The position numbers and the translations under genes are program-made. From assembly GCA_964415525.1 (NCBI GenBank), contig CAYQAS010000084.1, positions 1 to 18,535 of the forward strand: a DNA stretch of 18,535 bases. The letters run 5' to 3'. This document shows positions 1-8,931 of this stretch, in pieces. Position 1 is the stretch's first letter, and each line of letters starts with the position of its first letter. Source of the stretch: CAZPUI01 sp964415525 (lineage in GTDB: Bacteria; Acidobacteriota; Holophagae; Holophagales; Holophagaceae). Below the pieces are notes generated by a model. It was not told the DNA's origin. It searched no databases and saw only the letters and a program-made list of their open reading frames with translations.

Positions 1-985
1 TGGCCTTTTTGCCAGCCTCGGCGAGGGCGTCGATGATGGGCGCCTGGGTGCGCTCCACCAGATCCCGCACCATCTCTTCGAGCTGTTCGCGGCTGAGGGT
101 GGCCTCGAGGTGCTGAGGGCCGGAAGGTCCCTGCGCGATGAAGGGCAGGCGGATGTCCACACGATCCAGCGTGGACAGCTCACACTTGGCCTTTTCGCTG
201 GCCTCCTTGAGGCGCTGGAGGGCCATGCGATCGCCCGTGAGGTCGATGTGGTGCTGTTCCTGGAAGATCGACACCAGCCAGGTGAGGATGGCCTGATCGA
301 AATCCTCACCCCCGAGGAATGTGTCACCGCTGGTGGACAGCACTTCGAAGACGCCGTCATTCATATCCATGATGGTGAAGTCGAAGGTACCGCCGCCGAG
401 GTCATAGATGGCCAAGGTCTGTTTGAGATTCTTCTTGTCGAGACCGTAGGCGAGGGCGGCAGCCGTGGGCTCGTTGATGATGCGCTGGACGTTCAGGCCC
501 GCGATGCGACCGGCATCCTTCGTCGCCTGGCGCTGGGCATCGTTGAAGTAGGCGGGCACCGTGATCACGGCGTCCGTGATCTCTTCGTGGAGGTAAGCCT
601 CCGCAGCCTGCTTCAGGTTGCGCAGGACAATTGCGCTGATTTCGGGAGGTGCATAGTCGCGCTCACCTACCCGAAGCCAGGCATCCCCATTGGGCGCCTT
701 GACCACGGGGAAAGGCAGGCGGCCGATGGAGTTCTGCACCCGAGGGGATTCGTGTTTCTGCCCGATGAGGCGCTTCACCGCAAAGAGCGTGCGCTGCGGA
801 TTCGTCACCGCCTGACGCTTCGCGATGTGGCCGACGAGCACGTCTCCCTTGTCCGTAAAGGCCACGACGGTAGGTGTGGTGCGACTGCCTTCCCGGTTCG
901 GGATGACGCGGCGCTCACCGCCCTCCATGACACAGGCGCAGGAGTTCGTGGTTCCAAGGTCAATGCCGAGCAGTTTGCCAGCCAT
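1..985 (-). CDS. dnaK: Molecular chaperone DnaK (Hsp70), N-terminal part, cut by window edge
   Basis: ATP-dependent Hsp70 chaperone of the cytoplasm, working with DnaJ and GrpE. Only about the first 328 residues are present; the rest lies before position 1. The protein starts MAGKLLGIDLGTTNS, which carries phosphate loop 1. Later come the IINEPTAAALAYG region, the second phosphate motif DLGGGTFDF, and MALQRLKEASEKAK in the nucleotide-binding domain. The segment around residues 75-105 (NGDAW, then YAPPEISA) has the insert typical of Gram-negative DnaK. The start is well supported: GGGAGGT lies 6-12 bases upstream, and it follows the grpE stop by 20 bases. It is the last visible gene of the hrcA-grpE-dnaK unit. 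The sensed motifs are intact. Identity is certain from conserved motifs; the C-terminal substrate domain cannot be checked. Confidence 0.97.
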   Translation of the reverse strand, partial: MAGKLLGIDLGTTNSCACVMEGGERRVIPNREGSRTTPTVVAFTDKGDVLVGHIAKRQAVTNPQRTLFAVKRLIGQKHESPRVQNSIGRLPFPVVKAPNGDAWLRVGERDYAPPEISAIVLRNLKQAAEAYLHEEITDAVITVPAYFNDAQRQATKDAGRIAGLNVQRIINEPTAAALAYGLDKKNLKQTLAIYDLGGGTFDFTIMDMNDGVFEVLSTSGDTFLGGEDFDQAILTWLVSIFQEQHHIDLTGDRMALQRLKEASEKAKCELSTLDRVDIRLPFIAQGPSGPQHLEATLSREQLEEMVRDLVERTQAPIIDALAEAGKKA

Positions 986-1005
986 CTGCCACCTCCCTGC
1001 CCGCG

Positions 1006-1683
1006 TTATGCGTTCTCAGTGCCCGGCGCGGGTTCGAACCCGTCCAGGTTGTTGACGACCACCTTGGCCGGGCGGAGGAGACTCTCCCGCAGGGTGTAGC
1101 CGGGTTCATAGACCGCCGCCACGGAGTGGTCCGGCAGGGCCGGGTTCTGCATGGTGGTGAGCGCCTCCGCATGTGCGGCGTCGAAGGGATCGCCCACCTG
1201 CAGCGCCACAGGCTCCACCCCGACCTTCCGCAGGGCATCCACAAACTGCTTCTGGATGAGGCGCACACCGGCGAGACATGCCTCCTGGTCCGCATAGGTC
1301 GCGGCGAGGCAGCGCTCGAAGTTGTCGAGAACCGGCAGGATCTCCAGCAGGAGCTTCTTCTCAGAGAGTTCCACCGCCAACTGGATCTCTCGGGACGTGC
1401 GGTTCCGGAAATTAGCGAAGTCCGCCAGCAACCGGTGGTGCTTGTCCTGGTGCTCCTTGTCGAGGCGCTCCAGCTCCTGGATGCGCCCCTTGGCCTCAGC
1501 CTGGTCAGGCACCTCCCCAGAATCGGCATCCACGATGGTGATCTCTTCGGCGGCTTGATCGGCGTAGGCCTGCAGGTCCAAGGCTTCCGCCTCGTCTAAG
1601 GTCAACTCCACAGTGTTGTCGAGGACGGGATCGTCCTGAGTTTCAGCATCGGTCGGGCGCGGTTCTGGAAGCATGGGATCCAT
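1006..1683 (-). CDS. grpE: Nucleotide exchange factor GrpE
   Basis: GrpE releases ADP from DnaK and acts as a dimer in the cytoplasm. The 225-residue protein has an acidic, probably disordered first 60 residues. A long charged helix follows (about 65-120, including LLADFANFRNRTSRE), then the conserved LLEILPVLDNFERCL segment. The C-terminal beta domain (about 160-217) includes FDAAHAEALTTMQNP and LLRPAKVVVN. The length is ordinary for the family. It lies between hrcA (34 bases upstream) and dnaK (20 bases downstream) on the same strand, which supports co-transcription. The start is uncertain: two in-frame ATGs lie three codons apart (1683 and 1674) and neither has a strong ribosome-binding site. 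I give the longer form. Confidence 0.95.
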   Translation of the reverse strand: MDPMLPEPRPTDAETQDDPVLDNTVELTLDEAEALDLQAYADQAAEEITIVDADSGEVPDQAEAKGRIQELERLDKEHQDKHHRLLADFANFRNRTSREIQLAVELSEKKLLLEILPVLDNFERCLAATYADQEACLAGVRLIQKQFVDALRKVGVEPVALQVGDPFDAAHAEALTTMQNPALPDHSVAAVYEPGYTLRESLLRPAKVVVNNLDGFEPAPGTENA

Positions 1684-1717
1684 TCTCTATGCAAGGAGTG
1701 TGCAAGGTCTAGCGGCT

Positions 1718-2752
1718 TCAACCCATACGCCGCGTGACGGCACTCGACCACCAGGCGAGACCGCCCAGGAACCGGGCGTAGTTCACGCGCATCGGTTGAA
1801 TTACGGCAAAAGCCGCACGATCCGAGCCGCCAAGGGAGATGGTGCTCACGGCGGTGGCCAGCGGCATGGCGGGCAGGAAGGGGTTCTCGGAGCCCAACAA
1901 GAGTTGCACGTCGCTGGTGGCCGCATCCGCGAAGGCCTCCAGGAGCCGAGCGAGCTTCTCGTGCTCCTCAAAGGTCTCCACCAGGGCGCGCAGGCGACCC
2001 CCATCATCGAACTCCGGCAGTCGCAACAAGGTTGGCAAGCCAGACACCACCACATGATCGGCGGCGGGTGGCTCGCAGAGCTGTCCCGCGAGATGGGACA
2101 GGTGCTGACTGATCTCCCGCACTTGGCTGGCATGGTCCCGGAGCAGATCCAGCAGGCGGCGACGGAGGTCCGACAGCGTGCAACCCGCGAAGTGCGCCGT
2201 GGCGAAGTTCCCCAGTTCCACCAGCATCGTGTCCGGGAGCCTCCAGGGATTATCCATCACCTGGTGCTCCACCTCGCCGCCCTTGCCGACCCAGATGGCC
2301 ACGAGGCGGCTGGGACCAAGGGGCACGAACTCCAGACGCACCAGGGGACTGAAGGTCCGCGGCAGAGGCAGCGCCACGCAGATGCCCTGGAAGACCTCCG
2401 AAAGCACGCGGCTGGCCTGTTTGAGCCAGGCATCCATATCCCGTCCGTCCAGTTCCAGCGTCTCCTGGAGTCCGGGGCCCACCTGGGGATCCGGCTGCGT
2501 CGGAAGCACCCAGCGGTCCACGTAGTAGCGGTAGGCCCGCTCCGTGGGGATGCGTCCTGCGGACGTGTGAGGCTGATCTAGCAGCCCTTCGTCCTCCAGA
2601 TCCGCCATGACATTGCGGATGGTGGCCGGAGAGAGCGTCTCCACGTAGCGCCGGGACAGCAACCTTGACCCCACCGGCTCCCCCTCCAGGAGGTAGGCCT
2701 CGATCAGGGACTTCAAAATGGATTCGCTGCGGGGAGTCAGTTCAGCAGGCAT
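1718..2752 (-). CDS. hrcA: Heat-inducible transcription repressor HrcA
   Basis: HrcA is a dimeric repressor of class I heat-shock genes that normally binds the CIRCE operator and is kept active by GroEL. The 344-residue product has the usual family length. The N-terminal winged helix (about 1-75) shows LTPRSESILKSLIEAYL, GEPVGSRLLSRRY, LSPATIRNVMADLEDEG and HTSAGRIPTERAYRYYVD. The central ligand-like domain follows, and the C-terminal half contains LLLGSENPF and the VNYARFLGGL segment. The frame stays open far upstream to position 3673, but homology begins at MPAELTPRSE, so I start there. No clear Shine-Dalgarno precedes this ATG. It leads the hrcA-grpE-dnaK group. I see no full CIRCE inverted repeat in the 165 bases upstream. 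Confidence 0.94.
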   Translation of the reverse strand: MPAELTPRSESILKSLIEAYLLEGEPVGSRLLSRRYVETLSPATIRNVMADLEDEGLLDQPHTSAGRIPTERAYRYYVDRWVLPTQPDPQVGPGLQETLELDGRDMDAWLKQASRVLSEVFQGICVALPLPRTFSPLVRLEFVPLGPSRLVAIWVGKGGEVEHQVMDNPWRLPDTMLVELGNFATAHFAGCTLSDLRRRLLDLLRDHASQVREISQHLSHLAGQLCEPPAADHVVVSGLPTLLRLPEFDDGGRLRALVETFEEHEKLARLLEAFADAATSDVQLLLGSENPFLPAMPLATAVSTISLGGSDRAAFAVIQPMRVNYARFLGGLAWWSSAVTRRMG

Positions 2753-2786
2753 GTCCGGGGCGAGGCGAGCAGAGCGCGTAGCATCT

Positions 2787-2792
2787 ACTATA
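2787..2792 (-). promoter_or_regulatory. Possible -10 element for the hrcA operon
   Basis: On the minus strand TATAGT lies 34 bases before the hrcA ATG, which would give a 5' leader of roughly 27 bases. No convincing -35 hexamer sits 16-18 bases upstream of it. Just downstream is AGATGCTAC, which shares only the TGCTA core with one arm of CIRCE, and the other arm is absent. This is a weak call based on composition in an otherwise GC-rich gap. Confidence 0.25.
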
Positions 2793-2917
2793 GCTCGAAT
2801 GTCCGTGGTCCCTCGGGAGCCCCCCATGCGCTGTCTCCGTTTCCAATGCCTTGGATGCCATGAAGCAGGGTTCCTCATCGGCACCCGGTTCCCCATGCCC
2901 AAGCTTTCGAGGACCCG

Positions 2918-3564
2918 ATGAACGAGACGCCCCTGCTGGAAGCCCTGTGCCGCGCGGGGCGCCAGCTTCATGCGAGAGACCTCCTCGCAGCTGCGGACGG
3001 CAACCTCAGCGCCCTGCTCCCTGATGGCACCCTCGCCATGACACCTTCGGGAGTGCCGAAAGGCGCCCTCACTCCGGAACAGATGGCCCGACTCGACCGC
3101 GAAGGCCGAATCCTCGCAGGGCATCCCAGCAGCGAACGACTGATGCATCTCGCCATCTATTGGGCCTGTCCCGAGGCCCGCGTCGTCGCTCACGCCCACC
3201 CCCCCACGGCCATCGCCTGGACCTTGGCGCGGCCGGACATGACTTGGCTGCCTGCAGAGGCGCTTCCTGAGGGCATCCTCGCAGCAGGAAACATCCCGGT
3301 GGTGCCCTATGCCCGCCCCGGCAGCGCCGCCATGGGCGATGGCCTGTTGCCCTTCTTGCCTGAACATCGGCTCATGATCCTGGCCCGACACGGCGCGGTG
3401 GCCTGGGGCGAGAGCGTCGAGGAAGTGGTCGGTGGGCTGGAGCGGGTGGAACACCTGGCGAAGATCCTGCTGATGGCCCACCAACTGGGGGGCGCCGCGC
3501 CCCTGCCCCCGGACGAAGTCGAGGCCCTGCGCGCCCTGCGCACCGGGCTCGGAAGGAGACTGCG

Positions 3565-3568
<4 letters not shown>
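2918..3568 (+). CDS. Class II (zinc) aldolase, FucA-like; probable methylthioribulose-1-phosphate aldolase
   Basis: The 216-residue protein belongs to the class II aldolase/adducin family. Residue positions coincide closely with E. coli L-fuculose-1-phosphate aldolase. It has N29, PSG at 43-45, the PSSE motif with E73 as the likely catalytic acid/base, the zinc ligands H92 and H94 (AHAHP), and a third zinc histidine at H158 (RHGAVAWGE). It overlaps mtnA by four bases. That context points to methylthioribose-phosphate salvage, either as aldolase of the DHAP shunt (giving dihydroxyacetone phosphate and methylthioacetaldehyde) or as an MtnB-type dehydratase of the same fold. The PSSE signature and length favour the aldolase reading. 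The FucA tyrosine near 113 is not seen (alanine here), so a substrate other than fuculose-1-phosphate is likely. GAGG lies 7-10 bases before the ATG. Confidence 0.85.
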
Positions 3569-4577
<1,009 letters not shown>

Positions 4578-4596
<19 letters not shown>

Positions 4597-4749
4597 GACG
4601 GCCTCGCGCAGGGGTGTCGGGCAAGCCAGGCAAGGAAGGCCGATGCGGGACATCGGTCGACGAGCCTGATGTAGCTTGGCGAGTCCCACCACCCCCTGCC
4701 CGGAGGGACAGGCTCCGTCGCGGAGCCGGATGATTCAGCTACACCCTCT
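4578..4749. repeat. 172-base stretch bounded by inverted repeats, with internal hairpins, between convergent genes
   Basis: The left end AGAGGGTGTAACCGA (4578-4592) matches the reverse complement of the right end (4735-4749, AGAGGGTGTAGCTGA) at 13 of 15 bases. The left end lies in the last codons of mtnA and the right end reaches the stop codon of the convergent anti-sigma gene. Internal foldable segments are CGATG-CGGGA-CATCG (4641-4655), CCTGCCC/GGG-A-CAGG (4696-4713) and the perfect GGCTCCG-TCG-CGGAGCC (4711-4727). A further pair, TGTAGCT (4670-4676) and AGCTACA (4737-4743), competes with the outer arms for the same bases. No target-site duplication is visible. It could be a MITE-like insertion, a structured 3' RNA end serving both genes, or a small RNA. 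I do not recognise a known RNA family. Confidence 0.5.
4711..4727. terminator. Strong GC hairpin without T-tract, between mtnA and the convergent anti-sigma gene
   Basis: GGCTCCG-TCG-CGGAGCC is a perfect seven-base-pair stem with a three-base loop. It lies 115 bases after the mtnA stop and 21 bases beyond the end of the convergent anti-sigma gene. It could slow polymerase or protect 3' ends from both directions. The missing U-run argues against a standard intrinsic terminator. Confidence 0.35.
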
Positions 4750-5503
4750 ATGCCGCCAGCCAGTTTCGCAGCCAGCCCAGGGGCCCCTCGTAGTGCATCT
4801 CCCCGGTCTCGCGCACGAGGCACCAGCACCCCTCGTCACCCATAACGGGGGCATGCAGGGAGCCCTCCTCAAGGTGGACCAGATCCCCGGTCTCGTACTG
4901 CCCCCGGGTATCGGTCATCTCGCCGTCCAGCAACAGGAGGCTCTCGGTCCCGCGATGGCGGTGAGGCGGAATCCGATGACCTGGCGGTGCGAACAACAGT
5001 GCCAATCGCGCGCCGGTAGAGGGATCCCTCAGGAGTTCCGCCATGCGCATGCCCCGATGCTCCTGCCATCGCCACTGTTCCGGGGGCGGCAGTTCCGAGG
5101 CGACTTCCTCCGGCAACACGGGCGAAGTCTCCCTGGGCACCACGCTGGAAAGTGTACGATGGGCGAGCTGCAGCAGCCGCAAGGGAGCGTCCGCATGCTC
5201 CAACAAGGGCCGCAGCCGCTCCGGCACCGGTCCTTCCGGAAGGAGGTTCCGCCGGGGTTGGCCGAGGTTCGCCAGCGCCAGTTGGAGCGCCCGCTGGGCC
5301 TCCGCCGGTGTAGGCGCAGGAGCCTCGGAAAGGGTCACTGCCGCCAGTTTGGACACGGTCCGGAGGGTGGCATCCAGAGCCCGGCAGTCGGCACACCGCG
5401 AGAGGTGCAGACGAAGCCGCCAGCGCTGCGTGGTTTCCAGGATTCCTTCGGCGTTGTCACTGAGGAGTGCGGCAGTCTGCGCGCAACTCAGGAAAAGCCT
5501 CAT
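4748..5503 (-). CDS. ChrR-like zinc-dependent anti-sigma factor with C-terminal cupin
   Basis: The 251-residue protein has two parts. The N-terminal ZAS domain, which binds the sigma factor, carries C7, H33, C37 and C40 (Hx3Cx2C in LHLSRCADC). A linker of about 100 residues leads to a cupin domain (about 150-245). There H181, H183, E187 and H217 have exactly the spacing I recall for the zinc ligands of Rhodobacter ChrR (H-x-H-x3-E, then H 30 residues later). A CWC pair (C226, C228) follows in the place of the ChrR cysteine pair. In ChrR the cupin is needed to respond to singlet oxygen or related stress; the same role here is inference. Its start overlaps the sigma-factor stop by four bases (ATGA), the classical coupled arrangement. 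The specific stimulus is unknown. Confidence 0.88.
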   Translation of the reverse strand: MRLFLSCAQTAALLSDNAEGILETTQRWRLRLHLSRCADCRALDATLRTVSKLAAVTLSEAPAPTPAEAQRALQLALANLGQPRRNLLPEGPVPERLRPLLEHADAPLRLLQLAHRTLSSVVPRETSPVLPEEVASELPPPEQWRWQEHRGMRMAELLRDPSTGARLALLFAPPGHRIPPHRHRGTESLLLLDGEMTDTRGQYETGDLVHLEEGSLHAPVMGDEGCWCLVRETGEMHYEGPLGWLRNWLAA

Positions 5504-6111
5504 CTAGGACTCCGTTCGGTCATGAAGACCTCCAGGGCACCTCGAAGGCCCAGCCGCGCCCGGTGGAGGCGCTGACGCACCAGCCCTCGGCTGATGCCCA
5601 ATGCGCGTGCCACTTCGTCCGTGTCCATGCCTTCCAGATCCCGCATGATGAACACCGCGCGCTGGTCGTCCGAGAGCCGGTCCAACCCCTCGCGGATCTT
5701 GTCGCGGACCTGAGCCTGCTCCACCAAGGTCAGGGCGTTGGCGTCCTGACTCCAGTCGCGCATGCGGTCCGTGTCCATCTGATGCCCTTCGGGGGCAAAA
5801 CGTGGCATGAACTCTTCGATTGTGTCTTCGCGCCGCCGAATCTTGCTGCGACGCAGCATCAGGGCCTCGTTGATGCAGATGCGGTAGGCCCAGGTGCTGA
5901 ACTTGCTCTTGCCCAGGAAGCGATGAAGCTCCCGGTGGATGCTCATCAGGGCTTCCTGCAAAGCGTCCTGGCTGTCCTGAGGATCCTGCAGGATGCGGTT
6001 GATACCCGCGTAGAAGAGCCCCAGATAGGGTTCCACGAGGACACCAAAGGCCTCCCCGTCCCCAGTCTGGGCCCTCTCGATGAGTTCGGCTTCAGCGGTC
6101 AGATCGGCCAT
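5500..6111 (-). CDS. ECF-type RNA polymerase sigma factor
   Basis: This alternative sigma-70 family factor lacks region 3. Of its 203 residues, region 2 spans about 20-95 and includes DSQDALQEALMSIHREL and GKSKFSTWAYRICINEALM. Region 4 spans about 140-195 and includes LDRLSDDQRAVFIMRDLEG and the helix-turn-helix DEVARALGISRGLVRQRLHR. It starts 10 bases after the stop of the upstream histidine kinase (a GAGG lies close to the ATG) and overlaps the ChrR-like anti-sigma gene by four bases. The anti-sigma partner is therefore almost surely its regulator. A longer form starting at 6189 is open but would overlap the kinase, so I use 6111. Target promoters and an autoregulatory promoter could not be identified by eye. 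Confidence 0.93.
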   Translation of the reverse strand: MADLTAEAELIERAQTGDGEAFGVLVEPYLGLFYAGINRILQDPQDSQDALQEALMSIHRELHRFLGKSKFSTWAYRICINEALMLRRSKIRRREDTIEEFMPRFAPEGHQMDTDRMRDWSQDANALTLVEQAQVRDKIREGLDRLSDDQRAVFIMRDLEGMDTDEVARALGISRGLVRQRLHRARLGLRGALEVFMTERSPR

Positions 6112-6121
6112 AGCCTCTAGC

Positions 6122-7402
6122 CTACCTCGGGAGGCGTGGAATACGCACGGTGAACGTCGCCCCGAGTCCAGGTCCGAGGCTGGAAGCACGGATGGTCCCG
6201 TGGTGGAGATTCACGATTTCCCGAGTCAGGAATAGCCCGAGGCCGGTTCCTGCCACCTGCCGGGTCATCTCATCCCCCACCCGATAGAACCGCTGAAAGA
6301 TCCGGGAGGCCTCCCGGGCGGCAAAGCCACGCCCCTGATCCGCCACCGTCAGCAACAGATCGTCCCCGTCCGGCTGAATCATGACGTGGGTGGCACGGGG
6401 TTCATCCGCATATTTGAAGGCATTGCTCAGGAGGTTCTCCAGCACCGTGGCGAACAGCCGCGGGTCAATGTCGGCCCAGAGCCCCTCCTCCAAGGCCAAG
6501 GTGAGACCCAGCTGGCCCTGACCGAGACGGTGATCCATGGCCTCGCCGACCTTGCGCACCCAGGGGGCCATCTCCACGGCCTCAGGGAGGACCTCGAGGT
6601 GCCCGGCATCCGCCCGGGCCACTTCCAATAAGTTGCTGACGAGTTCCGTCAGGCGACTGAGGTCTCCGTCCATGAGTTTCTGGACCCGGACCTTGCGTGC
6701 CTCGGGTAGCACGTGGGTGAACAATGTCTCGATCCACACGCGAAGACTCGCAATGGGGGTCTTCAGCTCGTGGGTTACGGCGGCGATGAAGTTCCGCTGC
6801 CGGAGCATGAGCTCCATCTCCACGCTGAGCCTTCTGTAGATATAGGCCATGCCGAGGAAGATGACCGCCATCATGGCGGAAGCCTGCAGTCCGACCCGCC
6901 AGAGTCCCATGCGCCGAGAATGCTCCATCCGCGCCAGCACATCCCGACGCAGGGTCACATAGAGGGCCTTGCCTGCCGTGGTCCGCCCTGGCATCGCGCT
7001 GCCGCGCCCGAAGTCCTCGACCGTGGGGTAGTCCAGGAGCGGGGGATCGTCCAGCTCCACTGGCTCTTCCAGCACAGCCACGTAGGGGTATTTGAGTTCG
7101 ATGCGCGCCTTCCGATCCTCCATGGGCAGGAAGCGGGGAGACTGGGCCCGAACTTCCACCCCCCGCTGGGTGCCGAATTCGTTGCGCTGGTTGGCGCCCA
7201 GGATTTCGAAGATGTCCTCCTGGAGCGCCTGTGCGCGTCCGGCGCGCATTTCGCGGTTCTGGGCCTCCAGCAACCGGCGGGACTCCTTCACCTGGAAGGT
7301 GATCCACCAGGTCATCTGCGCGACCAGAAGCAGGGAAACCGCCCAGAAGATCACCTTCTCCATGGGTGGAGGCTGCAGCCGACCGGTGTGGGAACTGGGC
7401 AT
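6122..7402 (-). CDS. Membrane-bound sensor histidine kinase
   Basis: The 426-residue kinase has a first membrane helix at about 14-34 (MEKVIFWAVSLLLVAQMTWW), an extracytoplasmic region of roughly 120 residues, and a second helix at about 168-188 (GLQASAMMAVIFLGMAYIY). The HisKA domain has phospho-acceptor H211 in AAVTHELKTPIAS. A HATPase domain follows with the N box NLLSNAFKY, the G1 box VADQGRGF and the G2 region GTGLGLFL. No response regulator is adjacent. Downstream on the same strand, 10 bases on, is the ECF sigma factor. I start at 7402, where GGAG lies five to eight bases upstream; a longer frame to 7462 would run into the divergent promoter region. The signal sensed is unknown. The kinase-sigma-anti-sigma order suggests the kinase influences the same stress response, which is inference. 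Confidence 0.92.
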   Translation of the reverse strand: MPSSHTGRLQPPPMEKVIFWAVSLLLVAQMTWWITFQVKESRRLLEAQNREMRAGRAQALQEDIFEILGANQRNEFGTQRGVEVRAQSPRFLPMEDRKARIELKYPYVAVLEEPVELDDPPLLDYPTVEDFGRGSAMPGRTTAGKALYVTLRRDVLARMEHSRRMGLWRVGLQASAMMAVIFLGMAYIYRRLSVEMELMLRQRNFIAAVTHELKTPIASLRVWIETLFTHVLPEARKVRVQKLMDGDLSRLTELVSNLLEVARADAGHLEVLPEAVEMAPWVRKVGEAMDHRLGQGQLGLTLALEEGLWADIDPRLFATVLENLLSNAFKYADEPRATHVMIQPDGDDLLLTVADQGRGFAAREASRIFQRFYRVGDEMTRQVAGTGLGLFLTREIVNLHHGTIRASSLGPGLGATFTVRIPRLPR

Positions 7403-7466
7403 GTAGGCTCCGCAAGGGCTTTCATTCTCACCAAAACGGACGTTGCATTCCATCTGCCCCACGGCA

Positions 7467-7475
7467 TGCTAGATA
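7467..7475 (+). promoter_or_regulatory. Possible extended -10 placing transcription start at the ATG of the GAF kinase
   Basis: TGCTAGATA has the TGn extension and TAnnnT-like core of an extended -10. Its end is six bases before the ATG at 7482, so transcription would begin at or near the A of the start codon. No Shine-Dalgarno precedes this ATG (the bases before it are AGCACCT), which fits a leaderless message. A TTGCAT at 7443-7448 is a possible -35 but is too far (21 bases). Confidence 0.3.
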
Positions 7476-7481
7476 GCACCT

Positions 7482-8897
7482 ATGGCGAGCCCATCCCAGA
7501 GCCCCGGAAGCCCCGGCCGTCCCGGAGGCAGCGCCCCACCGGGGGGAGATTCGCCTGCGAGCCAGAAACTGCTCGCGGAAACCTTTCACTACCAGCGTCA
7601 GATCGGGGCCCTCACCCAGGAAATATCGGAGCTGCGGTCGAGGCTGAATCAGCGCACGCACCAGATCTCTGTCCTCCGCCATGTGTCCGAGATTCTCGCC
7701 GCCACCCCCAAGGTCGCGCAGATCACCACGGTGCTCCAGGAGGTCTTCGTCCAGGAGTTCCACGCCAAGACCTGCGCCATTTGGACCATGGAACAGGGCG
7801 GCAACGTCTTCATGCCACGCTCTGCGCACGGTGTACCCCGGAGCCAGTGGTCCCAATTCGTCTTCCCGGCTCCCAACCCCTTTCCCGACACCCCCATCGT
7901 CCTCATCCAAGACCAGTGGCTCGATCCCCACATCACGCCGCTCGCCCTCGCGCCCCTGCGTCCGCACCCTGATCTCCAGCTCTACTTCATCCCCTTCGAG
8001 CACCAGCTCCTGCTCATGGGCTTCGCCATCCTGGGCATGGAGGCCGGGCGTAAGTTAGAGGAGGAAGAAGAAACCCTCAACGTGCTCCAGCGTCAGGTGG
8101 CCGTCTCCATTTACAACGCCTGGCTGTTCCGCGACCTCGGTGAGCAGCGGGACACCCTGCGTAGCCAGACTCAGGCATTGGAGAAGGCGAACGAGGCCCT
8201 GAAAGAGGCGGATCGGTTCAAGAGCGAGTTCCTCGCCCTGACCAGCCACGAGCTGCGAACCCCGCTCACGGGCATCCTCGGATTCACGCGGTTGGTGATC
8301 GATGGCCTCTATGAAGACGAAGACGAGATGCACCGGATGCTGCAGGACAGCTACGCCAGCGGCCAGCATCTGCTCCAGCTCCTGAACGACATTCTGGACT
8401 TGGCCAAGATCGAGTCGGGCCGTTTCCAGATCCACTCGGAGCACTTCTCCCTGCGTGTGTTGATCGACGAGATCCGACCTATCGTCAACGCCTACCCGCG
8501 GCGACCTGAGGTCGACATGATCTGGCCCGACAGTCTGGCGGACTTGCCAGATGTCGACATCGATCCCGGCCGCCTCAAGCAGGTGCTCCTCAACCTGCTC
8601 TCCAACGCCCTGAAGTTCACGCGGGAAGGCAGTGTGCGCGTGTCGGTGGAGCGAGGCTTCGGCCTGGTCACCCTCACAGTCGTCGACACGGGCATCGGCA
8701 TCGCTCCCGACGTACTCCCCAAGCTCTTCCAGAAATTCGTGCAGGCAGAAGGCGGACACGCCCGGGAATACGGCGGCACGGGGCTGGGACTGGTGATCTG
8801 CAAGCACCTCATGGACATGATGGGCGGCTCCATCAGCCTTCACAGCGAAGGCCTCGGCCAGGGCACGACCCTCACCCTGACGGTTCGCATCGCCTGA
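7482..8897 (+). CDS. Cytoplasmic GAF-domain hybrid-type sensor histidine kinase (no receiver)
   Basis: The 471-residue soluble kinase begins with a Pro/Gly/Ser-rich tail (about 1-27), then a coiled coil (30-65). A GAF-like sensor domain spans about 65-215, with the PAPNPFPDTP motif near 128-137. A second short coiled coil (218-245) leads to the HisKA domain with H256 in TSHELRTPL. The HATPase domain has N375 in NLLSNALKF, the G1 box VVDTGIGIAP, the F box LFQKFVQ and the G2 region YGGTGLGLVI. There are no membrane segments and no receiver domain. It is divergent from the membrane kinase at 7402 with a 79-base gap, and is followed 52 bases later by its degenerate paralogue. The ligand is unknown and no partner regulator is adjacent. 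Confidence 0.92.
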   Translation: MASPSQSPGSPGRPGGSAPPGGDSPASQKLLAETFHYQRQIGALTQEISELRSRLNQRTHQISVLRHVSEILAATPKVAQITTVLQEVFVQEFHAKTCAIWTMEQGGNVFMPRSAHGVPRSQWSQFVFPAPNPFPDTPIVLIQDQWLDPHITPLALAPLRPHPDLQLYFIPFEHQLLLMGFAILGMEAGRKLEEEEETLNVLQRQVAVSIYNAWLFRDLGEQRDTLRSQTQALEKANEALKEADRFKSEFLALTSHELRTPLTGILGFTRLVIDGLYEDEDEMHRMLQDSYASGQHLLQLLNDILDLAKIESGRFQIHSEHFSLRVLIDEIRPIVNAYPRRPEVDMIWPDSLADLPDVDIDPGRLKQVLLNLLSNALKFTREGSVRVSVERGFGLVTLTVVDTGIGIAPDVLPKLFQKFVQAEGGHAREYGGTGLGLVICKHLMDMMGGSISLHSEGLGQGTTLTLTVRIA

Positions 8898-8931
8898 CTC
8901 AAGTGAACCGCGGAATGGCGCGATGGAATCA

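Noticed and set aside
110..1099. Plus-strand open frame of 329 codons opposite dnaK
   Set aside because: It lies antisense to dnaK and runs into grpE. Long antisense frames opposite Hsp70 genes are a known effect of codon use, and the product has no recognisable domain.
4597..4747. SAM-type riboswitch or SRP RNA in the gap after mtnA
   Set aside because: Short similarities were seen (GGUGGUGGGACUCGCC on the minus strand; GATGTAGCTTGGC on the plus strand). The conserved cores (the SAM-I kink-turn and the SRP GGAA-loop with AGCAG) are missing, and no gene lies downstream for a riboswitch to control.
7403..7481. ECF-type promoter for the kinase/sigma operon
   Set aside because: TGGAATGC and CGTCC occur on the minus strand but only four bases apart, far from the usual 16-17 base spacing.
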